DNA of 7,158 bases from JAFTYR01 sp964571375 (lineage in GTDB: Bacteria; Pseudomonadota; Gammaproteobacteria; Burkholderiales; Burkholderiaceae_F): contig CAZNBL010000064.1 in assembly GCA_964571375.1 (NCBI GenBank), positions 1-7,158 on the forward strand, given 5' to 3'. Under the pieces are notes generated by a model that searched no databases, was not told the DNA's origin, and saw nothing but the letters and a program-made list of their open reading frames with translations. The number at the start of each line of letters is the position of its first letter. The first letter of the stretch is position 1. The translations under genes and the position numbers were made by a program. Positions 1-5,323 of this stretch are shown here, one piece after another.

Positions 1-983
1 GTCACTGATGCTGAAGGTATTGTCACCGGCAATAGTCAGGGAGTTGCCGTTATAACCGCCGCTCAGTTTCTGACCTTCCTTGGTAAATGTGAACTTGGCG
101 CTGTCGCCGGTCAGGTTGTTAATAGTAGCTGTCGAACCGTTAAAGATCAGGTTGCCTGTCAGCTTAAGTTCGCCGTCGGTTGCACTGATATTTTCATTAA
201 CGTGAATTTCAGGAGCCTTGAGATGCAGGGAACCGCCTGTCATACCGATGGCGTTGATACCCTGAATACCCTTGCTGCCCTGACCGATAACGATCTTTTC
301 GTTAGCAATAAATTCTGCGGTACCGTTTGCTACCTTAAGAACATCGGAATCCTTAAATTTACCGTCTTCCACATAACGACCTTCTGTAAAACCGCTGAGA
401 GTAATTACGTTAGAAGAAACATTTAATGTGCCGTTCAGAGCCTGAACTGCGCTACGGCCTTCAGATGTAAGAATGACGTTCTTACCACCTTTAATATTGA
501 TGGTACCGCCGTTGGCTTTAACTGCATTACCAACTGCACCGCCTGTCATTCCGCTTGTAATAGAAACCGTATCTCCGGCATCAACGGTAATGGAACTTGT
601 AGAAGCAGAATAGAGAGCAGAATTTGCTTCGCTTCTGATAGTAATGTCATTAGTTGCTTTCAGGCTATGAGCGACCGATCCGCTACCAGGATGTGCAAAG
701 ACCGCGTATCCATACGAATTAACCGTGAGATCTTTAACATCGAAATCTGCAGCATATGCACCGATAGTGGCGCCGGATGCGTTAGTACCTGTATCTGTAA
801 CAGTCAGCGAACGGTTTGTATCATGACGCAAAATTTTACCGGTTGTATCGGGTGTACCAATACCCATTTGGGATCCAGCATTATCAGCACCGGCAATATC
901 CCAAGTTTCAGCGTTCACCCCCCTGCTACGAGGGTACCCATTACGCCGGCTACGGCGAGGGCAATCATTGTTTTCTTATTCAT
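1..983 (-). CDS. Autotransporter/adhesin-like secreted protein, N-terminal part, frame broken at a G6 tract, runs off left edge
   Basis: From ATG 983 the frame reads a typical signal peptide start (M-N-K-K, then a hydrophobic Ala/Val/Leu core) but stops at TGA 917-915, directly after six G. The frame shifted by one base is open from 918 to base 1 (306 codons). Inserting one G joins the two and yields a signal peptide ending V-N-A before E-T-W, an ideal signal peptidase I site. The mature part is rich in Gly, Asn, Thr and Ser, with many short beta-strand repeats (L-T-V-N, I-N-I-K-G-G, L-K-L-T-G-N-L style) and no cysteine seen. That composition is characteristic of the beta-helical passengers of type V autotransporters. 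The C-terminal barrel would lie beyond the left edge, so the autotransporter label is inference. AAGGA at 995-991 lies 7 bases before ATG. Function is unknown; adhesion or surface display is likely. It could be a pseudogene, a phase-OFF allele or a sequencing error. Confidence 0.7.
918..923 (-). repeat. Poly-G tract (G6) within the signal peptide codons, site of the frameshift
   Basis: Six consecutive C on the plus strand are read as GGGGGG by the surface-protein gene. The tract falls at codons 21-22, just before the signal peptidase site. With six G the frame ends at the next codon (TGA); with seven (or four) it continues into the long passenger frame. Mononucleotide tracts early in surface-protein genes are classical slipped-strand phase-variation sites, but six is short for that. 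Confidence 0.75.
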
Positions 984-1028
984 TTAGACGTCCTTTTTAG
1001 TTTGTTCAACCATTTTTCCAAGGAAAGG

Positions 1029-1110
1029 ACCCCGCGTAAAAACGAGATCACATAATATTTTTAATTCATTCGAATTATTGATTCAAGTTAGATGAATGAA
1101 TTTGCGGGGT
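1029..1110. repeat. Nested inverted repeats bracketing the AT-rich promoter interval
   Basis: ACCCCGC at 1029-1035 is matched by its exact complement GCGGGGT at 1104-1110. Inside this, AATTCATTC at 1063-1071 is matched by GAATGAATT at 1094-1102 (9 of 9, 22-base loop), and GAAT 1072-1075 by ATTC 1081-1084. The elements surround the candidate minus-strand promoter. They could be operator half-sites, a cruciform-forming region or short recombination ends; none is established. Confidence 0.45.
1058..1086 (-). promoter_or_regulatory. Candidate sigma70-type promoter of the autotransporter-like gene
   Basis: On the minus strand TTGAAT (1086-1081) and TAAAAA (1063-1058) are separated by 17 bases in a strongly AT-rich stretch. 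Transcription would start near 1051 and leave a leader of roughly 68 bases before ATG 983. Each hexamer matches the consensus at only four of six positions, so this is a weak assignment based on spacing, composition and position. Confidence 0.35.
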
Positions 1111-1129
1111 GTTATCCCATAAGTACGTC

Positions 1130-1158
1130 TTGATAGACAAAAACCCTGCGTCTAAAAA
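1130..1158 (+). promoter_or_regulatory. Candidate sigma70-type promoter of the tRNA deacylase gene
   Basis: TTGATA (1130-1135) matches the -35 consensus at five of six positions and is followed after 17 bases by TAAAAA (1153-1158), a four of six match to the -10 element. Transcription would begin near 1165 and give a leader of about 117 bases before the GTG start, containing the strong hairpin at 1188-1208. Confidence 0.4.
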
Positions 1159-1173
1159 GATACATTTTTTAGA
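1151..1173. repeat. AT-rich 8-bp inverted repeat
   Basis: TCTAAAAA (1151-1158) is followed after seven bases by its complement TTTTTAGA (1166-1173). It overlaps the proposed -10 element of the deacylase promoter and the expected start of transcription, so it could be a regulatory dyad. It is also simple AT-rich sequence in which such pairs arise easily. Confidence 0.35.
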
Positions 1174-1187
1174 ATTAAGGAACTTTA

Positions 1188-1208
1188 CGGGGCAGGTGTC
1201 CTGCCCCG
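1188..1208. other. Strong GC-rich hairpin in the leader of the tRNA deacylase gene
   Basis: CGGGGCAGG (1188-1196) and CCTGCCCCG (1200-1208) pair perfectly over nine base pairs around a three-base TGT loop. There is no T run after it on either strand, so it does not look like an intrinsic terminator. It sits 73 bases before the GTG start. It may be an mRNA-stabilising or regulatory stem, or a protein-binding palindrome. Confidence 0.55.
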
Positions 1209-1270
1209 AAGCCAGAGTCGGGAAAAGAATCCCCCTTCCGGATTTAATATCTCAGAAGTGCAATATTTTT

Positions 1271-1276
1271 AGGAAG
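1271..1276 (+). promoter_or_regulatory. Ribosome binding site that fixes the GTG start of the deacylase
   Basis: AGGAAG lies five bases before GTG 1282. An ATG at 1277 is in another frame and too close to this motif, so the GTG is the best start. Confidence 0.65.
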
Positions 1277-1281
1277 ATGCC

Positions 1282-1773
1282 GTGGAAAGTTCAGCCCGAG
1301 AAATTGTCTGCCGGTACCTTGATGATTTCCGTATTCCCTATCACCGCAAAGATCATCAGCCGATTACAACGGTTGCCGAAGGAAAGCTAATTGCCGAGGA
1401 GCAAGGTGCGGTCTGTTGCAAAACACTGCTTCTTAAAAGCAAGAAAGGTTTTTATCTTCTGATGCTTCCTGCGGACAAACGCCTGGTTTCCAAGGAACTG
1501 GCCGCAAAAATCGGAAGCGGCCATCTCTCCTTTGCCGGAGCCGACGACCTCAAAGCAAAACTCAATACATTCCCCGGGGCTGTAAGTCCGATGGGTTTGA
1601 TCTTCAATCAGGAAAAAGACGTGCAGCTTTTAATCGACAGTGAAATCACAGATGCGGCTTACATTGACTGCCATCCCTGCACCAACGACTGCAGTCTTAA
1701 GATCGCGGTCAAAGACCTGATGGAAATATATATCCCGAGTCTCGGTATCACACCGACCGTGGTTACGCTTTGA
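1282..1773 (+). CDS. Trans-editing aminoacyl-tRNA deacylase, YbaK/ProXp-ala (PrdX) family
   Basis: This 163-residue protein consists of a single YbaK/prolyl-tRNA editing domain. Proteins of this family hydrolyse mischarged tRNA in the cytoplasm; the ProXp-ala branch removes alanine from tRNA-Pro. Family landmarks visible here are the His/Pro-rich start of the fold with T-V-A-E-G (residues 30-34), the active-site strand C-K-T-L-L-L-K with Lys47, L-P-A-D-K-R (62-67), L-S-F-A (82-85), P-G-A-V-S-P-M-G (98-105) and the C-terminal H-P-x-T-N segment (131-135), ending in a D-L and V-T-L tail. Length and motif order match ProXp-ala/PrdX better than the shorter Cys-tRNA-specific YbaK. Substrate is therefore inferred as Ala-tRNA-Pro, without proof. 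Three cysteines (130, 133, 137) around the conserved H-P are unusual. The GTG start is supported by AGGAAG five bases upstream. The gene stands alone, convergent with the next gene. Confidence 0.85.
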   Translation: MESSAREIVCRYLDDFRIPYHRKDHQPITTVAEGKLIAEEQGAVCCKTLLLKSKKGFYLLMLPADKRLVSKELAAKIGSGHLSFAGADDLKAKLNTFPGAVSPMGLIFNQEKDVQLLIDSEITDAAYIDCHPCTNDCSLKIAVKDLMEIYIPSLGITPTVVTL

Positions 1774-1779
1774 AAAGGC

Positions 1780-1825
1780 AAAAACTTCCCTGCCCGGAAC
1801 TTTCCTCTTGTTCCGGGCGAAGGAA
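1780..1825 (-). terminator. Intrinsic terminator after the periplasmic binding protein gene
   Basis: GCCCGGAAC (1792-1800) and GTTCCGGGC (1810-1818) form a perfect 9-bp stem with a 9-base loop. TTCC/GGAA (1786-1789 with 1822-1825) can lengthen it after a small internal loop. Read on the minus strand the extended stem is followed directly by GTTTTT (1785-1780), so it terminates the minus-strand gene. On the plus strand no T run follows, though the hairpin may still slow readthrough from the convergent deacylase gene. Confidence 0.75.
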
Positions 1826-1844
1826 AATGCATTAAATCAATCGG

Positions 1845-2621
1845 TTATTTGATGTATTTGTTTTCCAAAGCATCCATCATGCCGCTCTTTTTAATTGAGG
1901 CCATCCAGCTGTTAACGGCTTCAAGAAGCTTCGGATAATCCTTCTTCATCAGAACGCCGAAATGGTTTTCGGTAAAGGGTTTGTCGATAAGCGGTGCGGC
2001 GAGCTTCGGATTATCTTTGACGTAACGGCGGGCTTCCATTGTTTCGGTAATCATGACGTCGGCTTTGCCTTCGCCGATAAGACCCGGGATCTCTGCGTTA
2101 TGTTCGTGCATCAGAAGCTCGGCTTTAGGCGTCATTTCCTTGGCAAACTTTTCATTTGTGCCGCCCGGGTTGTACATAACCTTTACAGAAGGCTGATTGA
2201 TGTCTTCCAGGGACTTGAACTGATCGGCTTTCGCCTTATTGGCAAGAATGGTCTTGCCGAAAGTAAGGTAACCGTCCGACATGGCCATTACCTGTTTACG
2301 CGCATCGGTTACCGTAATACCGCAGATAGCGACGTCGAATTTGTCGTCCAAAGTGTCTGCCTGCAGAGTTTTCCAGGTGGTCGGAACGTAAAGAACCTTC
2401 ACACCCAAGGATTTAGCCAGGGATTCGGCAAGTTCGGCATCGAAACCTTCGTAAAGACCGGTTTCTTTGTTGAGGTAACTCATCGGCTTATAGTCACCTG
2501 TAGTACCGACTAAAAGTTTTCCGGAGGCTTTGATATCGTCTAAAGAACGGGCTTGGGCGGCAGGACTCATAGTAAGGGCTGCAGCAAGTGCGCAGGATAC
2601 GGCAATGATTGTTTTTTTCAT
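1845..2621 (-). CDS. Periplasmic substrate-binding protein of family 3, close to cyclohexadienyl dehydratase (PheC-like)
   Basis: This is a 258-residue exported protein. The signal peptide covers residues 1-24 (M-K-K-T, hydrophobic core, cleavage after A-A-Q-A). The rest is a bacterial extracellular solute-binding domain, family 3: G-T-T-G-D-Y-K-P (39-46), Y-x-G-F-D-A-E-L-A (57-65), D-D-K-F-D-V-A-I-C-G-I-T (92-103), N-P-G-G-T-N-E-K-F-A (151-160) and I-T-E-T-M-E-A-R (191-198). The T-G-D-Y-x-P and N-P-G-G-T-N-E-K-F-A blocks are those I remember from the periplasmic cyclohexadienyl/arogenate dehydratase PheC of Pseudomonas, an enzyme evolved from amino-acid binding proteins. The protein may therefore make phenylpyruvate or phenylalanine in the periplasm, or simply bind an amino acid. 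No permease or ATPase gene adjoins it, which fits a free-standing enzyme or an orphan binding protein. ATG 2621 has only a weak upstream GAGAAT. Confidence 0.85.
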   Translation of the reverse strand: MKKTIIAVSCALAAALTMSPAAQARSLDDIKASGKLLVGTTGDYKPMSYLNKETGLYEGFDAELAESLAKSLGVKVLYVPTTWKTLQADTLDDKFDVAICGITVTDARKQVMAMSDGYLTFGKTILANKAKADQFKSLEDINQPSVKVMYNPGGTNEKFAKEMTPKAELLMHEHNAEIPGLIGEGKADVMITETMEARRYVKDNPKLAAPLIDKPFTENHFGVLMKKDYPKLLEAVNSWMASIKKSGMMDALENKYIK

Positions 2622-2639
2622 GATGATTCTCGAAAAATG

Positions 2640-2686
2640 AGATTTACTTTCATTTTAGGAATCTGACTCGCAAATAACGTAAATCT
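2640..2686. repeat. Widely spaced 8-bp inverted repeat between divergent genes
   Basis: AGATTTAC (2640-2647) recurs as its complement GTAAATCT (2679-2686), with 31 bases between. It lies just upstream of the binding-protein gene, in the only space available for its promoter, and TAAC/GTTA (2675-2678 and 2687-2690) flank the distal arm. A regulator site is possible. No convincing -35/-10 pair was found in 2622-2783. Confidence 0.25.
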
Positions 2687-2731
2687 GTTACCGAATAAAC
2701 CCTGAGTCATGGATTTGCAAAAAAACAGACG

Positions 2732-2750
2732 TAAAGTCAGGAAGACTTTA
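2732..2750 (+). other. Small hairpin upstream of the biotin ligase gene
   Basis: TAAAGTC (2732-2738) and GACTTTA (2744-2750) form a perfect 7-bp stem around the loop AGGAA. It lies 33 bases before the preferred ATG 2784 and would be in the leader of the transcript. No T run follows, and no regulatory role is established. Confidence 0.3.
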
Positions 2751-2783
2751 AACTCACAAAACGCATTCACCCGAAAACAAGTC

Positions 2784-3503
2784 ATGCAAATCATTGAATT
2801 AAAAGAAACCACAAGCGTCATGGATGACGCCAAGCGTCTGATCTGCGAAGGAAAGTCGGCGCCTTTCGATTCGGTGATTGCAAAAATCCAGACCGGCGGC
2901 AAAGGCCAGTACGGAAGAACCTGGGTGAGTCCCGAGGGCAACATCTATGCCTCAATGCATCTGCCGTTAACCGAACCGTTTACAGGGACAGAAGCGGCTC
3001 TTGCCTTTTCGACTTCTGTTTCAGCCGTGTTGATTCGTCTCGGCTTTGACGTCCGCATCAAGTGGATGAACGATATTGTGCTTAACGATGGCAAAGTATC
3101 CGGCATTCTGCTTGAGAAGTTTCAGGGATCGTTAATCGCCGGAATCGGCATTAATGTAGAAAAAAGTCCGTCGACCTCTGAAATGAGACAGGGCGCTGCG
3201 CTTGTCGCTGTCGCTCTAAAAGACGTAAACCCGGAAGCAATCGCAGGACGAACACCTTCTGAACTTTGGAGGGAGATTGCCGAAGGCGTGGAAGAGTTCG
3301 TGCAAACCGGAGAACTTAAGCGCAACTGGCACGCTGTAGCCGAACGCCTTTTACTTTGGAAGGGTCGAAATATTTCGATCGAGAGTCCCGAAGGGATTTT
3401 CGAAGGGGTGTTTGAAGGTATCGCATCGGACGGCGCCCTGAAGTTAAACTGCGACGGCAACATTCGCACTTTCTATCAGGGATCGATCCGTCCGACGGAT
3501 TAA
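2784..3503 (+). CDS. birA: Biotin-[acetyl-CoA-carboxylase] ligase, catalytic form without DNA-binding domain
   Basis: The enzyme makes biotinyl-5'-AMP and transfers biotin to the lysine of carboxylase carrier domains in the cytoplasm. From ATG 2784 it has 239 residues. The order is: biotin-binding loop G-G-K-G-Q-Y-G-R-T-W (38-47), substrate strand N-I-Y-A-S-M (53-58), the catalytic K-W-M-N-D (93-97, classically K-W-P-N-D), G-I-L-L-E (107-111), G-I-G-I-N-V, and a small C-terminal SH3-like domain with W-K-G-R-N-I and G-A-L-K-L. The N-terminal winged helix found in E. coli BirA is absent, so it should not repress biotin genes. The same frame is open from ATG 2709, but the extra 25 residues are basic, resemble no family sequence and precede the usual beginning of the fold. 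Neither start has a good ribosome binding site; 2784 is preferred by homology. The gene converges with tonB, 24 bases apart. Confidence 0.88.
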   Translation: MQIIELKETTSVMDDAKRLICEGKSAPFDSVIAKIQTGGKGQYGRTWVSPEGNIYASMHLPLTEPFTGTEAALAFSTSVSAVLIRLGFDVRIKWMNDIVLNDGKVSGILLEKFQGSLIAGIGINVEKSPSTSEMRQGAALVAVALKDVNPEAIAGRTPSELWREIAEGVEEFVQTGELKRNWHAVAERLLLWKGRNISIESPEGIFEGVFEGIASDGALKLNCDGNIRTFYQGSIRPTD

Positions 3504-3505
3504 CC

Positions 3506-3531
3506 GATTGTTTTTAAATCACAATCTTTAT
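3506..3531. terminator. Weak candidate terminator between convergent biotin ligase and tonB genes
   Basis: GATTGT (3506-3511) and ACAATC (3521-3526) form a 6-bp stem with a 9-base loop, followed on the plus strand by TTTATT. A second short dyad, ATCCGTCCGACGGAT (3486-3500), overlaps the end of the ligase gene and is followed by T5 ten bases later. Both are weak; position between convergent stop codons is the main support. Confidence 0.35.
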
Positions 3532-4253
3532 TGAAGTTGGTACTGAACAGGAACGGTTACCGTAATCGCCGTACCGGTTGACTGCAGATCGGCGCCTAAG
3601 ATTTTTTCCGCAATCTTTTCCGTTGCACCGTTCAACGGTACAAAAGCCGAGGCTGTTTTCAGCCTGGCATCGGTGACAATGCCGGCATCGCTGATCGTAA
3701 ATTCGAGCTCAAGCGTGGCTTCCTGCCCCGCTCTTCTTGCGGCTTTCGGATAGCGCTTATAGCGCTCGACGAGCATGACAAGCTTGGTAACCAGTACGTT
3801 TTTACGGGTTACTTCAGCGCTGCTGCCGGCGACTTCTGCATGAGCGTCTTTACCGTCACCGGAACTTGCCTTCGGAATATTGACGGGTTCCGGCGCTTTT
3901 TCTTTAACAGGCGGCTTTTTCTTCGGCTTGGCAGGCTCAGGCTTCTTCTTTACGGGTTCGGGCTTCGGCTCCGGTTTCTTTTCCTCGATTTTCGGTTCGT
4001 CGATTTTGAATTCGGAGTCCTCGGCCAGAAGTTTCTGACCCTCCTCTTCTTTCGGTTGAACGAGACGGTCGATGACTTCAGGTTCGACGATCTGAATCGT
4101 AAGCGTCGGGGGCTGTTCTTTAACGTAGAACGGCGTGACCGCAGTTTTGCCTGCGAGGTAAAGAAGCGCGAGCGCCAAAGCGCCGGTCACCGCCTTGGCA
4201 ATGAGACCGGCCTTTTTTAAATGCTCGTTATGGTTGCTCGAGAACGTTTTCAC
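3528..4253 (-). CDS. tonB: TonB, energy-transducing protein for outer-membrane uptake
   Basis: TonB spans the periplasm and passes proton-motive energy from ExbB-ExbD to outer-membrane receptors. The 241-residue protein has a short cytoplasmic N-terminus and one membrane anchor (about 15-34). A long Pro/Glu/Lys-rich spacer follows (about 80-125, many K-P-E-P and P-K-K-K repeats). The C-terminal TonB domain (about 150-241) contains the hallmark Y-K-R-Y-P (165-169), A-R-R-A-G, then alternating strands ending V-Q-Y-Q-L-Q. The start is GTG 4253, which overlaps the exbD stop by four bases (GTGA), a sign of translational coupling. It is the last gene of the operon. Neighbouring haem-related genes suggest a dedicated haem or iron TonB, although the receptor is not in the window. 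Confidence 0.92.
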   Translation of the reverse strand: MKTFSSNHNEHLKKAGLIAKAVTGALALALLYLAGKTAVTPFYVKEQPPTLTIQIVEPEVIDRLVQPKEEEGQKLLAEDSEFKIDEPKIEEKKPEPKPEPVKKKPEPAKPKKKPPVKEKAPEPVNIPKASSGDGKDAHAEVAGSSAEVTRKNVLVTKLVMLVERYKRYPKAARRAGQEATLELEFTISDAGIVTDARLKTASAFVPLNGATEKIAEKILGADLQSTGTAITVTVPVQYQLQ

Positions 4254-4645
4254 GCTGCGGAACCCTTCGATTTGGTACTGATAACAAAGCGGCCGTCGGG
4301 GCGCTTCTTCTTGGCGATATCGACAACCTTCACAAAGGCCCGGAAAGGAGCCTTTTCATCGATAAAGAGGTTGAGCTGTGTTTCGGGCCTGCCGTCGATC
4401 ATCGCTTCAAGCGCATCGAGCGTCACTTCCCGGCTGTCGACCCAGACGGAGCCGTCTTCACGGACGGCAATCAGCATCTCGGGGCCCTTCTTGGCAACGT
4501 GAGACTCGGTCGAAGACGGCAGAACAACGTCTAAGACCGGCTTGCTGAAGGTCATGCTCATCACAAAGAAGATGATGAGCATGAAGATCACGTCGATCAT
4601 CGGGGTAAGATCGATCGCGGGATCGTCATCCCATTCCTCATGCAT
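4250..4645 (-). CDS. exbD: ExbD, proton-channel subunit of the TonB energy complex
   Basis: ExbD sits with ExbB in the inner membrane and couples proton flow to TonB movement. The 131-residue protein has the family layout. The acidic N-terminus (E-E-W-D-D-D) leads into I-D-L-T-P-M-I-D-V-I-F-M-L (11-23), a single membrane helix to about residue 33, and a periplasmic domain ending with D-G-R-F-V-I-S. Asp18 in the helix corresponds to the essential proton-carrying Asp25 of E. coli ExbD. The ribosome binding site AAGGAGG lies six bases before ATG 4645. The start overlaps the end of exbB by eight bases, and the stop overlaps the tonB start by four. Confidence 0.93.
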   Translation of the reverse strand: MHEEWDDDPAIDLTPMIDVIFMLIIFFVMSMTFSKPVLDVVLPSSTESHVAKKGPEMLIAVREDGSVWVDSREVTLDALEAMIDGRPETQLNLFIDEKAPFRAFVKVVDIAKKKRPDGRFVISTKSKGSAA

Positions 4646-5318
4646 GGGAAGCCTCCTTTACGGAGCACTGAGGTGCGCAGTGATCTTCGGATTTATTCAG
4701 CTCGCTCTGATGAACGTGCTTGCGGATACCGCGGACAAGCTCAAGCGCACGGTAGCTGTGTTCGATGGCTTCGATACGGAATCCCTTGAACTTCAGCATC
4801 AGGTGGTAGTAAGCGCCGAGAATCGGAATGGCAATCGCTAGCCCCATGATCGTAGTGATAAGGGCCACCCAGATGCCGGACGCAAGCGTCGTGGGATCGG
4901 GAGAAGGATTTACTGCAATGACGCGGAAGACCTTCACCATACCGAGTACGGTACCGAGCAGACCCAAAAGCGGCGCAATGCTTGCGATAAGTTTCAGCCA
5001 GGTGAGCGAGTTATTGACGTTTTTAAAGTGCAGGTGGAAGAGATAAGCCACCTCGGCACGGATGTCGTCGGAGTGTGCGCCGTGCGTCATTACGATATCG
5101 CGGATCACGCAGATGAGCGGGTTGGTATTGTCCGTGCAATAGCGTCGGAAACACCTTCCCTGCTCTTTTTCGATATCAAGGAAATCCCGTTTGAATTCCC
5201 GCCATACCAAGGTGAGATAGATCATTGTGCGGATCACAATGTAAAAACCCGCAATACCGACCAGAATCAGCGCCACACCGGCTTCGCCGATCATCTCGTA
5301 AATTTCCTTGAAATCCAT
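4638..5318 (-). CDS. exbB: ExbB, MotA/TolQ/ExbB-type proton channel protein
   Basis: This inner-membrane protein forms the proton channel scaffold around ExbD and TonB. The 226-residue protein has three membrane helices: about 14-36, 107-131 with the conserved I-A-P-L-L-G-L-L-G-T-V-L-G-M (114-127), and 145-174 with I-T-T-I-M-G-L-A-I-A-I-P (154-165). A cytoplasmic domain lies between the first two. Thr155/Thr156 and Pro165 are where family members keep the channel-lining Thr and conserved Pro. ATG 5318 is preferred over an in-frame ATG at 5351 because GGAGAA (5332-5327) precedes 5318 at eight bases and it begins five bases after the upstream stop. The C-terminal tail is unusually rich in His and Cys (His201, 203, 213, 225; Cys214, 218). 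TolQ is the alternative identity, but the TonB neighbour decides for ExbB. Confidence 0.9.
   Translation of the reverse strand: MDFKEIYEMIGEAGVALILVGIAGFYIVIRTMIYLTLVWREFKRDFLDIEKEQGRCFRRYCTDNTNPLICVIRDIVMTHGAHSDDIRAEVAYLFHLHFKNVNNSLTWLKLIASIAPLLGLLGTVLGMVKVFRVIAVNPSPDPTTLASGIWVALITTIMGLAIAIPILGAYYHLMLKFKGFRIEAIEHSYRALELVRGIRKHVHQSELNKSEDHCAPQCSVKEASHA
4652..4658 (-). promoter_or_regulatory. Strong ribosome binding site of exbD
   Basis: AAGGAGG on the minus strand is a perfect anti-16S match, six bases before ATG 4645 and inside the 3' end of exbB. It fixes the exbD start and suggests ExbD is translated strongly. Confidence 0.8.
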
Positions 5319-5323
5319 TTTGC

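Noticed and set aside
667..1055. Two plus-strand frames of 79-106 codons in the left region
   Set aside because: They are complements of the surface-protein reading frame and its leader; one shows Cys-rich nonsense composition typical of a shadow.
1188..1208. Hairpin considered as an intrinsic terminator
   Set aside because: No T run follows it on either strand, and no gene ends beside it.
1109..1390. Open plus-strand frame of 93 codons across the deacylase leader
   Set aside because: It overlaps the first 109 bases of the deacylase in another frame, has no ribosome binding site or recognisable motif, and runs through the hairpin region.
1962..2513. Plus-strand frame of 183 codons opposite the binding-protein gene
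   Set aside because: Antisense shadow of a well-supported gene; no motifs or start signals.
2709..2783. 25-residue N-terminal extension of the biotin ligase from ATG 2709
   Set aside because: The added residues are basic and unlike the family, no ribosome binding site is present, and the catalytic fold begins right after ATG 2784. It cannot be fully excluded.
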